Below, piece after piece: positions 63,488 through 64,000 of a DNA stretch of 64,000 nt (its first letter is position 1; every line of letters begins with the position of its first letter). The notes under the pieces are model-generated. The model worked only from the letters and a program-made list of their open reading frames with translations, ran no database searches and was not told the origin of the DNA. The stretch comes from Panicum virgatum (Eukaryota; Streptophyta; Magnoliopsida; Poales; Poaceae): NCBI RefSeq assembly GCF_016808335.1, contig NC_053141.1, positions 28,821,249 through 28,885,248 of the forward strand, written 5' to 3'. The position numbers and the translations under genes are program-made.

Positions 63488-63995
63488 TGTTCAAAGTCCT
63501 TCGTATCCAGTGGAAATTAATGTACTTGAATCGTGACATCAACTCATGACACTGCATCCATATTGGAAAAAGAGCCTCACTCTCACATTTATATTCTTCC
63601 GTGAGCTGAGAAATCACCAGCTTCGAATCCCCAAATATTTCCACTGCTTCTGCACCAGCTTCCAAGAGTAATCTCATTCCCTTGCGAACGGCCACATACT
63701 CTACTAAATTATTGGTGCATGGAGTAGCCATCCAGATGGAAAAAGAATATGTCGCCCCACGAGGCGATACCAACAGAATTCCTACGCCGCACCCATCATC
63801 ACAAGCCGATCCGTCAAAGAACATGGCCCAAGCACGTACAAAAAGTGCAGATACATCAGTGTTGACTTTGTCTGCAATGAGATCCGCCAGTGCCTGCCCC
63901 TTGACTGCCTTTGCAGGTTGATATCGAATATCGAATTCTGACAATGCAAACATCCATTTTCCCAGTCGGCCTTTCAGAATAGGAGCCGACAACAT
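63474..63995 (-). pseudogene. RNase H region of Tat element, partial
   Basis: It shows the end of the RT-linked RNase H and connection (GRLGKWMFALSEFDIRYQ), then a second, archaeal-type RNase H (AMFFDGSACDDGCGVGILLV, with FGDSKLVISQL and NNLVEY). A dual RNase H is a hallmark of the Tat lineage. The frame ends early at 63474-63476 by a frameshift before the integrase frame. RT itself lies beyond the right edge. Confidence 0.82.
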
Positions 63996-64000
63996 ATGCT

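Larger units (their letters stand above)
55473..64000 (-). mobile_element. Tat-lineage Ty3/gypsy element, rearranged, runs off right edge
   Basis: On the minus strand from the right edge come RNase H domains, integrase, a region with an opposite-strand gene, a polypurine tract, a full LTR (57601-56384), a primer site, a gag N-terminus, and a terminal LTR piece (55625-55473). The dual RNase H, the antisense ORF between integrase and LTR, and the TGGCACGCCCGGTGGGAC primer site fit the Tat lineage (Grande/RIRE2/Retand type). The order, with a middle LTR followed by a second gag start, shows rearrangement. Confidence 0.8.

Overview
The window is nuclear DNA of a grass (Poaceae, most likely Panicoideae). 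Nearly all of it is transposable-element sequence in classes typical of grass genomes: Ty3/gypsy LTR retrotransposons, CACTA elements with TNP2 transposase, hAT, Mutator and PIF/Harbinger elements, and Helitrons. Coding parts have spliced introns and there are no bacterial-type operons. The only convincing host gene is the 5' part of a galacturonosyltransferase-like (GAUT) gene on the minus strand at the left edge (four exons, 680-1580). It is followed upstream by an 11-kb nest of transposons. Layout, left to right: (1) 680-1580, GAUT-like exons 1-4. (2) 1589-12756, a hAT element of about 0.8 kb starting at the base next to the GAUT ATG. Inside it is a gag-only gypsy element (1976-5802), and a 6.6-kb CACTA element (5807-12363) sits inside the 3' target-site duplication of that gypsy element. 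All three boundaries are supported by target-site duplications read in the sequence. (3) 12.8-21.5 kb, intergenic repeats: a solo LTR (14376-15265) inside a tandemly duplicated unit, a decayed PIF/Harbinger element with ORF1 and transposase remains (17.4-19.9 kb), and a hAT MITE (20023-20411). (4) 21578-29310, a decayed chromodomain gypsy element with gag, protease, RT, RNase H and integrase remains. It is interrupted by a foldback element in its 5' LTR and by a 1.77-kb solo LTR near its 3' end. (5) 29931-40935, a minus-strand Helitron of about 11 kb. It carries N-terminal Rep exons and a captured type II metacaspase exon in antisense, which is split by a Mutator-like element (38056-40333). 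A second Helitron of opposite orientation (33008-37579, PIF1-type helicase remains) lies inside it. (6) 41044-42228, a hAT element with a perfect 8-bp duplication, then GC-rich sequence and a 254-bp tandem duplication. (7) 44560-49691, a Helitron 3' end, a decayed CACTA copy in inverted orientation to the first, and a truncated gypsy LTR fused to it. (8) 49.9-54.9 kb, a possible Helitron 3' end, a captured first exon resembling an RMR vacuolar sorting receptor, and a second Mutator-like element (53629-54414). (9) 54925-64000, an LTR of the first gypsy family broken by a Tat-lineage gypsy element that runs off the right edge. That element has integrase and RNase H on the minus strand and a multi-exon plant-mobile-domain (PMD) gene on the opposite strand between integrase and LTR. 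How the parts relate: the region is a layered insertion record rather than a pathway. The most complete module is the first CACTA element (TNP2 transposase, DUF4216 region and Ulp1-like protease exons), which is broken by one premature stop and a short duplication at its start. The most unusual modules are the antisense PMD gene of the Tat element, the metacaspase captured by a Helitron, and the hAT/gypsy/CACTA stack at the GAUT start codon. All family names come from recognising motifs by eye; no database search was run.
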